Assembly (NCBI GenBank): GCA_030450335.1
Contig: JAKDIS010000030.1
Span: 1 to 24,246, forward strand
Source of the DNA: Corynebacterium sp.
Lineage (GTDB): Bacteria; Actinomycetota; Actinomycetes; Mycobacteriales; Mycobacteriaceae
Direction: 5' to 3'
Length of the DNA stretch: 24,246 nt
Program-made: the position numbers and the translations under genes
Part shown: piece by piece, positions 7,364 through 14,770 of the stretch
How the letters are laid out: the number at the start of each line of letters is the position of its first letter
Position numbering within the stretch: position 1 is the stretch's first letter
The notes under the pieces: model-generated
The model's input: only the letters and a program-made list of their open reading frames with translations
The model's database searches: none
What the model was told of the DNA's origin: nothing

Positions 7364-8395
7364 TTACTGTGCCCCGGCGCCCGCGGTCTCGGCGATGATG
7401 TCGAGCAGACGCGGATAGTGGCGCGACGAGGACTGCAGGAACGACAGATGGTCGGCCCCGTCGAACAGGACGAGCTCGGCGCGTCCGCCGACGTCGGTGA
7501 CCGCGTCGACGTAGTGCTCCGAGTTCTCCTGCGGGACGAGGTCGTCGTCGGTGCCGTGCACGGCGACGACCTGCACCTGCGGGTTGATGTTGCGGATCGG
7601 GTCGATGGAGTCGTAGGCGTTCGGCAGTTCATCGGGCGTGGCCTCCATCGCCTCGACGATGTTGTCGTCGCCGTTCTCCGCCGCCCACACCAGGTCCAGG
7701 GGCCCGGCCAACGACACCACCCGGGTGGGGGAGAACGCCGGGTCCGCGCCGACCTCGTCCTCGCTCAGGCGGGAGCGTGAGGCGGCCCAGGCGGCGAGCT
7801 GACCACCGGCGCTGTGCCCGACGACGGTGGCGTCCTCCGTGTCGAGCTGCGGGTAGTTCTCGTCGATGGCGGGGACGTGGTCCAGGGCGTCTGCCACGTC
7901 GGTGAACGTCCCGGGCCAACCGCCGCCCTCGCTGACGCCGCGGTACTCCACGTTGAGCACCGCCATCCCGCGCGCGGCCAGGTCCGAGGCGATGTGGCGC
8001 GAACCGTGCGCCCCACCGTTCCAGCCGCTGCCCTGCAGGTAGACGACCAGGGGGACGGAATCCTCGGTGACATCCGTGGCCTCTGTGTCCGTCGCTTCAG
8101 CGTCGTCGGTGTCGGGCAGGTACAGGTCCGCCCAGTTCTCCTCCGGGTCGGGGACGCCGTCGCGCACGGGGTAGACGATCCGCTCCACGAAACCCTCGGC
8201 CACCTCGTCCTGCGGCACCTCGGCGACCACGTCCAGCCCACTTCCCCCGCCCGTGCCGACGGCGGGAGGGGCCTCGGCGGAGACGCCACCGTCGGTGCCA
8301 CAGGCGGTCAGGCAGGACGCCCCGGCGATGGTGCCGAGCAGGCCGAGCACGGCCGTCGCGACGGCGCGCTGGCTGCGCCGTTGCTGTCGTGTCAC
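7364..8395 (-). CDS. Lipoprotein alpha/beta-hydrolase, copy B, with altered oxyanion motif
   Basis: The 343-residue paralogue of copy A and the upstream member of the pair. The GTG start at 8395 has GAGAGG 8 nt upstream. It has a good lipoprotein signal: RRSQR positive patch, hydrophobic core AVATAVLGLLGTIAG, lipobox LTAC (Cys32). Catalytic residues are visible at GHSAGGQ (Ser195), HGTDDDLV (Asp283 or Asp284) and DGADHLSFL (His316). In place of the HGGAW oxyanion motif of copy A, this protein reads QGSGWNGG (121-128): the His and the second Gly are replaced. The triad is intact, so it may still be active with a changed acyl pocket or specificity. It is probably co-transcribed with copy A and with the small gene 38 bp upstream. 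Confidence 0.85.
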   Translation of the reverse strand: MTRQQRRSQRAVATAVLGLLGTIAGASCLTACGTDGGVSAEAPPAVGTGGGSGLDVVAEVPQDEVAEGFVERIVYPVRDGVPDPEENWADLYLPDTDDAEATDTEATDVTEDSVPLVVYLQGSGWNGGAHGSRHIASDLAARGMAVLNVEYRGVSEGGGWPGTFTDVADALDHVPAIDENYPQLDTEDATVVGHSAGGQLAAWAASRSRLSEDEVGADPAFSPTRVVSLAGPLDLVWAAENGDDNIVEAMEATPDELPNAYDSIDPIRNINPQVQVVAVHGTDDDLVPQENSEHYVDAVTDVGGRAELVLFDGADHLSFLQSSSRHYPRLLDIIAETAGAGAQ

Positions 8396-8433
8396 CGCAA
8401 ACGCCTCTCGTGGTGGTCAGTGACCTCCGGAGT

Positions 8434-8694
8434 TTACCGGATCAGTTTCCCTGCGTCGTGGAGTCGTTTGACGATCTCCGCGGCGAAGACGCTGGTCTTC
8501 ACGTCCACGCCGGTGACCTTGCGGTACTCCGCGGCGATCTCCGTCCACGAGTGCTGCGCGGCGAGCGTCCTGAGCTGTGCGAACCGCGGTTCGCTGAAGC
8601 AGTCGACGGCACTGACGTCGGCGAAGGTGTCGACGATGAATGAGGCGGCGTTTCGGGCGGCGCCGGGTGCGGGGATGACTTTCCCGATATCCAA
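8434..8694 (-). CDS. Small protein of unknown function
   Basis: I do not recognise this protein. The convincing part runs from about IGKVIPAPGAARNAASFI to the C-terminal KRLHDAGKLIR, mostly helical and soluble, with one Cys and no membrane segment. The start is uncertain. TTG 8694 is preceded by GGGAG with a 7-nt gap and gives 86 residues; ATG 8778 or GTG 8799 would give longer forms, but their extra residues are coded by AT-rich DNA that looks like a promoter region. It is the first gene of a possible unit with the two hydrolases (38 bp to copy B) and faces away from the permease gene. Two features suggest it is real: coding-like composition, and a stop placed just before the next gene's ribosome site. 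Confidence 0.5.
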   Translation of the reverse strand: MDIGKVIPAPGAARNAASFIVDTFADVSAVDCFSEPRFAQLRTLAAQHSWTEIAAEYRKVTGVDVKTSVFAAEIVKRLHDAGKLIR

Positions 8695-8725
8695 ATTCTT
8701 ACTCCCGATTCGTTTTATCGGTCCC

Positions 8726-8755
8726 GTCGAAGACCTATAACAACTACTCTTCGAC
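8726..8755. promoter_or_regulatory. Perfect 8-bp inverted repeat in divergent promoter region (candidate operator)
   Basis: GTCGAAGA (8726-8733) and TCTTCGAC (8748-8755) are exact reverse complements separated by 14 nt. The spacer contains TATAAC on the + strand (8736-8741) and TATAGG on the - strand, both -10-like, so a bound regulator could block both directions. The surroundings (about 8690-8800) are markedly AT-richer than the coding DNA around them. The site is 46-75 bases before the permease ATG and 32-61 bases upstream of the chosen start of the small - strand gene. Confidence 0.5.
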
Positions 8756-8801
8756 TGTAACGATGCAGACGATTCCATGAGACAGATTCGGTGACCCACC
8801 C

Positions 8802-10337
8802 ATGACAGACAACCACGATGGTGCCGGTGCTGCCGGCGCCAGCCCGGTGACCAGTGACACGGTGGACATCACCGTCGCGAACGCGGACCCCGCGCTCTTC
8901 AACGCCGACCTCGCGCCCATCCCGCGCAAGTACCGCAAGTGGGGTGCCTTCGAGATCTTCAACGTCTGGACCAACGACGTCCAGTCCCTCGCCGGCTACA
9001 CCCTGGCCGCCTCCCTCTTCATCGGCGCCGGCATCAGCGGCTGGTACGTCTTCGCCGCGATCGTGCTGGCCGGGGTGATCGTCAACTGGCTGGTCAACCT
9101 CTCCGGTGCACCCAGCGTGAAACTCGGTGTGCCCTACGCGGTGATGGCACGCATGTCGATGGGCGTGCTCGGCGCCAGGTTCCCCGCCCTGGTCCGCGGC
9201 GTGGTGGCGATCTTCTGGTACGGCGCGCAGACCTACTTCGCCTCCACCGCGGTGGCGTTGGCGATCAACGCCATATTCGACTCGCCGCAGTCCGGGGAGT
9301 TCCTGGGGATGAACGCGGTGTCCTGGATCTCCTACGTGATCGTGGCGATCCTGCAGGTCGCCCTGTTCAGCCGGGGTATCGACGCGATCACCAAGTTCCT
9401 CAACTTCGCCGGACCCGCGGTGTACGCGGTGATGGTGGTGCTGCTGATCGTGATCTGGGTGCGCGCCGGTTCCGAGATGCTGCCGGCCGTGGGCTCGATC
9501 TTCAACAGCGACGGGGTCACCGGCTGGGGGACCGTCTCGGCGTTCGCCGGCGTGGTGGGCACGATGGTGGCCTACTTCTCCGCGGTGATCATCAACTTCG
9601 GTGACTTCTCCCGGTTCTCCAAGTCGGAGAAGTCCATGCGGCTGGGCAACTTCACCGGCCTGCCGTTGTCGCTGGCCTTCTTCACCTTCCTCGCCCTGTT
9701 CATCACCGCCGGTGCCTACGTGGTCTTCCAGGACGGCCAGGGCACCCCGATGGACAACCCCTCCGACATCATCGGCCAGGCGGACTCGGTGATCCTGTCG
9801 ATCATCGCCGCGGCGACGTTCCTGGTGGCCACGGTGGGTGTGAACCTGGTGGCGAACTTCATCCCGCCGGCCTACGACATGGCCAACCTGGCACCGTCGA
9901 AGATCAGCTTCCGGATGGGCGGGATCATCACCGCCGTGCTCGGCTTCATCATCGGCGGCCTGTGGGTCGCGGTGATCGAGGACATCGGACTGCCCACCTT
10001 CGTGGACACCCTCGGCGCGATCCTCGCACCGCTGTACGGGGTGCTCGTCGTGGACTACTACGTGATCCGGCGCAAGCAGGTCGATCTCACCGACACCTTC
10101 AGCCTGGACCCGAACGGCCCGTACTTCTACCGCAAGGGCTGGAACATCAAGGGGCTGGTGGCCGTCGCCCTGGCCGCGGTGTTCGCGGTGGCCACGGTCT
10201 GGTGGTCCGCGCTGGAGGACCTGTCCGGCTTCGCCTGGCTCATCGGCGCCGCCCTCGGCGGGCTGCTCTACTACCTCGTGATGCTCGGCGACCCGACCCG
10301 CACTACCCGCGGTTCCGGAACGCCTGCTGCCCGGTGA
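8802..10337 (+). CDS. NCS1-family nucleobase/allantoin/hydantoin-type permease
   Basis: A 511-residue secondary transporter of the nucleobase:cation symporter-1 family, driving uptake of purines, pyrimidines, allantoin or hydantoins with Na+ or H+. After a hydrophilic N terminus, the hallmark sequence appears: NVWTNDVQSLAGYTLAASLF in helix 1, then SGAPSVKLGVPYAVMARMSMGVLGARFPALVRGVVAIFWYGAQTYF, close to the helix 2-3 region of Mhp1 and fungal/bacterial allantoin permeases. About 12 membrane helices follow, with INFGDFSRFSKSEKSM between helices, a family motif. The start ATG 8802 has only a weak Shine-Dalgarno. The upstream inverted repeat at 8726-8755 suggests regulation, possibly by substrate. 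No purine- or allantoin-degrading genes are next to it, so the substrate cannot be chosen. Confidence 0.9.
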   Translation: MTDNHDGAGAAGASPVTSDTVDITVANADPALFNADLAPIPRKYRKWGAFEIFNVWTNDVQSLAGYTLAASLFIGAGISGWYVFAAIVLAGVIVNWLVNLSGAPSVKLGVPYAVMARMSMGVLGARFPALVRGVVAIFWYGAQTYFASTAVALAINAIFDSPQSGEFLGMNAVSWISYVIVAILQVALFSRGIDAITKFLNFAGPAVYAVMVVLLIVIWVRAGSEMLPAVGSIFNSDGVTGWGTVSAFAGVVGTMVAYFSAVIINFGDFSRFSKSEKSMRLGNFTGLPLSLAFFTFLALFITAGAYVVFQDGQGTPMDNPSDIIGQADSVILSIIAAATFLVATVGVNLVANFIPPAYDMANLAPSKISFRMGGIITAVLGFIIGGLWVAVIEDIGLPTFVDTLGAILAPLYGVLVVDYYVIRRKQVDLTDTFSLDPNGPYFYRKGWNIKGLVAVALAAVFAVATVWWSALEDLSGFAWLIGAALGGLLYYLVMLGDPTRTTRGSGTPAAR

Positions 10338-11493
10338 GTGCCTGACCGATGCTGAGCTGGTGCATCTCGGCGGTGCCCTCGTAGGTCAGCACCGACTCCA
10401 GGTTGTTGGCGTGGCGCAGGGGGGAGTACTCCAACGTCACGCCGGACGCCCCGAGCAGCGTGCGGCACTGCCGGGTGATCTCCAGGGCGACGCGGGTGGA
10501 GTTCAGCTTGCCCACGCTGACCTGGTGGGGCTTCAGCTCCCCGGCGTCCTTGAGTCGGCCCAGGTGCAGGGCCAGCAGGAAGGACTTGTCGAGCTCCACG
10601 GCCATGTCCGCCAGCTTCGCCTGGGTGAGCTGGAAGGAACTCAGCGGACTGTCGAACACCTGTCGGGTGGACACGTAGTCCAGGGTGGTGGCCAGGGCAT
10701 CGTGCGCAGCACCGAGCGCACCGAAGATGATGCCGAAGCGCGCCTCGTTCAGACAGGTCAGCGGTCCGCGCAGCGACTGGACGCCGGGCAGGCGGCGTTC
10801 CTCGGGCACCCGGCAGTCGTCCAGCACGATCTCCCCGGTGACCGAGGCGCGCAGGGAGAGTTTGCGGGGGATCTCCGGAGCGCTGAAGCCTTCGGTGTCG
10901 GCGTCGATGATGAAGCCGGAGTAGCCGCCCTCGGTGCGCGCCCAGACGACGGCGACGTCGGCGACCGGGGCGTTGGTGATCCACATCTTCGTGCCGTTGA
11001 GGATCCAGTCGCCGGTGGCGGTGTCGCGGGTGGCGTGGGTGCGCATATTGGCAGGGTCGGAACCCGCATCCGGTTCGGTCAGCCCGAAGCACCCCACAGT
11101 GGTGCCGGCGGCCATGCCGGGCAGGTAGTGCTCCTTCTGCTCCTCCGAACCCCAGTGGTGGATGGCGAACATCGCCAACGAACCCTGCACCGAGACCAGC
11201 GAGCGCAGCCCGGAGTCCACGGCCTCGATCTCCATGCAGGCCAGTCCGTACTCGGTGGCACTGGCCCCGGCGCAGCCGTAGCCGTCCAGGTGCATGCCCA
11301 GCACCCCGAGTTCGCCGAGTTTCGGTGCGAGCTCGTCGACGGGCAGGGTGCCGTCCTCGAACCAGGTGCCCACCTGCGGTGCGAGTTCACGTCCGGCGAA
11401 CTCGGCGACGGTGTCGCGCAGGAGCCGTTCGTCGTCGCTGAGCAGGGAGTCGGCGGAGATGAGGTCGAGTGGTGAGGTGGGTCCGGTGGTCAT
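10303..11493 (-). CDS. gcdH: Glutaryl-CoA dehydrogenase-like acyl-CoA dehydrogenase
   Basis: A 396-residue FAD enzyme that oxidises and decarboxylates glutaryl-CoA to crotonyl-CoA in lysine/tryptophan and glutarate breakdown. The start ATG 11493 has GGAAAG 10 nt upstream. GCFGLTEPDAGSDPANM is the acyl-CoA dehydrogenase signature. Substrate-specificity residues of human glutaryl-CoA dehydrogenase (Glu87, Arg94, Ser95) are matched by EAVDSGLRS (Glu90, Arg97, Ser98). The catalytic base is Glu372 in LTYEGTAEMHQLSIGQALTG, equivalent to human Glu370. The 3' end overlaps the convergent permease gene by 35 bp. It lies 37 bp after the AddA-like gene on the same strand and may be transcribed with it, although the functions are unrelated. 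A related short-chain dehydrogenase is the alternative. Confidence 0.88.
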   Translation of the reverse strand: MTTGPTSPLDLISADSLLSDDERLLRDTVAEFAGRELAPQVGTWFEDGTLPVDELAPKLGELGVLGMHLDGYGCAGASATEYGLACMEIEAVDSGLRSLVSVQGSLAMFAIHHWGSEEQKEHYLPGMAAGTTVGCFGLTEPDAGSDPANMRTHATRDTATGDWILNGTKMWITNAPVADVAVVWARTEGGYSGFIIDADTEGFSAPEIPRKLSLRASVTGEIVLDDCRVPEERRLPGVQSLRGPLTCLNEARFGIIFGALGAAHDALATTLDYVSTRQVFDSPLSSFQLTQAKLADMAVELDKSFLLALHLGRLKDAGELKPHQVSVGKLNSTRVALEITRQCRTLLGASGVTLEYSPLRHANNLESVLTYEGTAEMHQLSIGQALTGQQAFRNRG

Positions 11494-11530
11494 CGGTGGT
11501 GTTCTTTCCGTTCAGGTGCTCATGGCCGGC

Positions 11531-14500
11531 TCATGTCAGGGACACGTCCAGCACCGTGCCGAGCAGCGGCAGGTGGATGAGGATCGCGGCCGGTGGCTGG
11601 CCGTCGATGTCGGTGAGCGCGTGGTGGTAGGTGTGCATCTGGCCGAGGTAGGTGGAAACCACGTGCCCGACCGGATCCCCTCCAGGATAGGTCTTGTGGT
11701 CGACGATCACCCGACGCCCGTCGTCCAGCGTGAGCAGTTCGTCCAGCCAGCCCTGGGCGCGCTGGTGGTCGGGGTTCGACCAGGCGAAGGGGACCTCGGT
11801 GGCGCTGGACGCACCCGGGTACGTCGAGGCCAGCCACCGGGTCCACCGCTCGCCGGCCTCGACGACCCGGTCGGCGTCCACCCGGTCGCCGACACCCCAG
11901 CTGCCCACCAGCCGGGTGGCGGTGCTGAGCTTCTGCTCCTCGCTGAGGTGGGTCAGCGGGGCGGCGAGGTAGGCGTGGATGCAGTCGCCGACCTTGTTCC
12001 AGTCCTTTCCACCGCCGGTGACCAGTGCGGGGCCGAGGTCGGCGACCTCGGTGACGGTGGCGCCGGACGCCACGGCGTCGGTGGCCTCCACGCCGCTGGG
12101 GGCGAACGTCGCCGGCAGCAGGTCGAGCGGCGTCGGGGCGTCCTGCCGGTGGGCGTCCAGCATCGCCGCACGCGGCGTCGGGGCCGCCTCAGGGGAGACG
12201 GTCTGCTCACCGGTGTCGGCCGCGGAGGCCTCGATCTCGCGGACGGGGCAGTCCAGCAGCCCGGCGAGCTGCTCCTCCTGCAGGTCGGCCTCGGCCAGCG
12301 CCTTCCACCTACCCACGGCGGAGTACGGGGCGAGCACCGTGCGTGTGCGCGAGCGGGTCATGGCGACGTAGAGGACGCGCTGCTCCTCGATCATGTCGGA
12401 GCGTCGGCGGACGGCCTGGGCGTCGGTGTCGGTGAGCAGTTCCTTGACCGTGCTGACCGCGGTGATGGTCGCCGGCCAGAACCGCAGTTCGCGTCCGGCC
12501 AGCGGCAACTCCATCGTCAGCGAGGTGGTGGGCTGCACCCACACGCCGGAGGGGGTGAAGCGGTCGCGCATGTCCGGCAGCGCCACGACCACGGTGTCCC
12601 ACTCCAGGCCCTTGGATTGGTGGATGGTGTCCACGAACACTGCGCCCGGGTCGGCGGTGGGGGTGGAGACCGCGTCTTCCGAGAGCAGGTGCTCCAGGAA
12701 GCCCGCGGGGGTGGACGGCTGGCCGGCGGACTCCGCCTCACCGGTGTAGTCCTCCACCGCGCGCAGCACGCCGAGCACCGCGCCGGTGCGCTCGGTCGGC
12801 TCCGACCAGATGGCGATGCGTCGGCGCAGGTCGAGTGCGTCGATCACCGCACTGACGACGTCGGCGACGGGCACCTCCGACAGGGTGGGACGCAACCGGC
12901 GCAACGGCTCCAGGGTGTCGTCCTGCGACCAGGTGGCGAGGGTCTCCCAGCGTTCCTCGCGGGTGGCCAGGGAGGTCAGCGTGGCGAACCAGTCGCGGTG
13001 GGCGGGGTGCTCGTCGAGGAAGGTGACCAGCTCGATGAGGGCCTGGGTGTCGCGGTCGTCCAGCAGCCAGGCCAGGGCGGCGCCGACGAGCTGGCCCTCG
13101 CGGGTCTGCGACAACGGTGTGCCGCCACCGGTGCAGGGGATGCCGCGTCGGCGCAGTTCGGTGCGCAGCTCCGCGGCGTGGGTGTTGTTGCGCACCAGCA
13201 CCGCCCGGCCCTTCGCCGGCACGCCCTCGGAACGTTCCAGGGAGGAGAGCCCGGTGGCGATGCGGGCGAACCAGGTGTCCTTGTTCTTGCGGGACTTCTC
13301 CACCGGGGCCCACAGCACGGCCGCCCCGCCGGAGCGTTCCTCCGCCAGGTGCTCGGGCACGGTGATGGTCACGTTCTGCTCGGGGAAGAGGTGGCTGAAC
13401 AGCCGGTTCGACAGGCCCAGGGGTTCGGCGTGGGTGCGCCAGGAGTGCGACAGGGTCTCCGAGGTCCCGGCCAGCCCGGCCGGGTCGGTGATGGTGCCCA
13501 CCGCGGCGTCCATCAGTGCGGGGTCGGAGCCGCGGAAGCCGTAGATGGACTGCTTCGGGTCACCGACCCAGATGACCTCCTCGACGAGGGCGGCGAGCTC
13601 GGTGAACAGGGCGAGCTGCAGGGGACTGGTGTCCTGGAACTCGTCGACGACGAGGATGCGGTAGCGCGCGGCCAGGGTCTCACGCACCGCGGTGGTGGTC
13701 GCCTGGGGCACACCCTCGCCGCGCAGCAGCCGCAGGGTGAGCTGTTCCTGGTCGGTGAAGTCGATGAGCCCGAGGGCGTTCTTGTACTCGGCGTAGGCGT
13801 CCAGACAGGATGCCGCGGTGTCGAAGACCAGCCGGATCAGTGCGTCCAGGTCGGCGCGTAGTGCAGGGTCGGCGGCGATGTCCTCGGCGGAGATCACCTC
13901 GCCGTAGGCCTCCTTGATCGGTTTGGTGGGCGCGTCGACGCCAAGGACCTTGCCCTCGGCGGTGCGAAGCCAGTCCTTCCAGGGGATGCTGGCGCGCTCA
14001 CGGCGCACGCGCCGGGCGAAGCGGTCCAGGTCGGCGAATCGGGACTGCAGGCTGGTGGCGGAGCGTTTGGCGATCAGCCCGGACTCGATGTCGGCGCGCA
14101 GCTGGTCGGGGATGCGCTGGGCGGCGCCGGCGAGCAGGGCGCGGGTGTCGACCGGTGTGGCTGCGGCGTCGCTGTCCGGTGCACCGGCACCGTCGAGCGC
14201 GGCGTGCAGTTCGGCGATGCTGGACTCGGCGAAGCCGGCGAGCTTGTCGGCGGGGATGTCGTTGGCGCGGGCCTGCTCGGTGACGGTGTGCACGGTCTTC
14301 GCCCAGTTCACCCCGGAGCTGAAGTAGCTGCCGTCGGAGTCGTCGTCGTAGCCGGTGCGCGCCAGCAGGTCACGGTGGTCGGTCTCGGCGTCGGCGATGA
14401 TGCGGTCGGTGGCCAGACGGAAGGCGTCGCGCTGGGACTGCTCGGTGAGTACGGAGAGCTCGGGGGAGCGTCCGGCGTCCATGGCGAAGTCGGTGAGCAC

Positions 14501-14770
14501 CCGGCCGGTCACGGAGTTCACCGTGCCGATCAGCGACGTCGGCAGGGCTGCGGCCTGCTCGAGCAGGCCGTCGTCGACGAGGGTGGTGCGGATGCGTTCC
14601 TTGAGCTCTGCCGCCGCGGCACGCGTGAAGGTCGTGGCGATGATCTGCGAGGGACGGTAGGGGTGGGTGCCGTCGGCGTCGACGCGGCGCAGCCGTTCGG
14701 TGAGCAGTTCGGTCAGCCGGTAGGTCTTGCCGGAGCCCGCGGAGGCCTTGATGATGGTCCAGGTTGTCAT
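11531..14770 (-). CDS. AddA-like UvrD-family helicase with C-terminal PD-(D/E)XK nuclease
   Basis: A 1079-residue helicase-nuclease of the kind that processes double-strand breaks and degrades foreign linear DNA. Helicase motifs: Walker A ASAGSGKT (9-16), Ia ATTFTRAAAAELKERI, II DEFQD (376-380), III WVGDPKQSIYGFRG (401-414), IV SHSWRT (441-446), V VDTIHQSKGLEWDTVVVALP, VI EEQRVLYVAMTRSRTRT. The C-terminal RecB-type nuclease is intact: GDCIHAYL (His932), GWLD (Asp1010), VIVDHKTY (Asp1024, Lys1026) and QMHTY (Gln1044, Tyr1048). The ATG overlaps the stop of the upstream nuclease gene by 4 bp (ATGA), so the two are translationally coupled and probably form one complex. It is shorter than Bacillus AddA (about 1230). 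It is not the mycobacterial AdnAB pair, in which both subunits carry helicase domains. Confidence 0.88.
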   Translation of the reverse strand: MTTWTIIKASAGSGKTYRLTELLTERLRRVDADGTHPYRPSQIIATTFTRAAAAELKERIRTTLVDDGLLEQAAALPTSLIGTVNSVTGRVLTDFAMDAGRSPELSVLTEQSQRDAFRLATDRIIADAETDHRDLLARTGYDDDSDGSYFSSGVNWAKTVHTVTEQARANDIPADKLAGFAESSIAELHAALDGAGAPDSDAAATPVDTRALLAGAAQRIPDQLRADIESGLIAKRSATSLQSRFADLDRFARRVRRERASIPWKDWLRTAEGKVLGVDAPTKPIKEAYGEVISAEDIAADPALRADLDALIRLVFDTAASCLDAYAEYKNALGLIDFTDQEQLTLRLLRGEGVPQATTTAVRETLAARYRILVVDEFQDTSPLQLALFTELAALVEEVIWVGDPKQSIYGFRGSDPALMDAAVGTITDPAGLAGTSETLSHSWRTHAEPLGLSNRLFSHLFPEQNVTITVPEHLAEERSGGAAVLWAPVEKSRKNKDTWFARIATGLSSLERSEGVPAKGRAVLVRNNTHAAELRTELRRRGIPCTGGGTPLSQTREGQLVGAALAWLLDDRDTQALIELVTFLDEHPAHRDWFATLTSLATREERWETLATWSQDDTLEPLRRLRPTLSEVPVADVVSAVIDALDLRRRIAIWSEPTERTGAVLGVLRAVEDYTGEAESAGQPSTPAGFLEHLLSEDAVSTPTADPGAVFVDTIHQSKGLEWDTVVVALPDMRDRFTPSGVWVQPTTSLTMELPLAGRELRFWPATITAVSTVKELLTDTDAQAVRRRSDMIEEQRVLYVAMTRSRTRTVLAPYSAVGRWKALAEADLQEEQLAGLLDCPVREIEASAADTGEQTVSPEAAPTPRAAMLDAHRQDAPTPLDLLPATFAPSGVEATDAVASGATVTEVADLGPALVTGGGKDWNKVGDCIHAYLAAPLTHLSEEQKLSTATRLVGSWGVGDRVDADRVVEAGERWTRWLASTYPGASSATEVPFAWSNPDHQRAQGWLDELLTLDDGRRVIVDHKTYPGGDPVGHVVSTYLGQMHTYHHALTDIDGQPPAAILIHLPLLGTVLDVSLT

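Noticed and set aside
6162..8740. + strand open frames across the hydrolase genes
   Set aside because: Antisense shadows; the - strand frames carry lipoboxes and complete catalytic triads.
8695..8799. Longer N terminus for the small unknown protein (starts at 8778 or 8799)
   Set aside because: The extra residues come from AT-rich DNA holding the inverted repeat and -10-like boxes, which looks like promoter rather than coding sequence.
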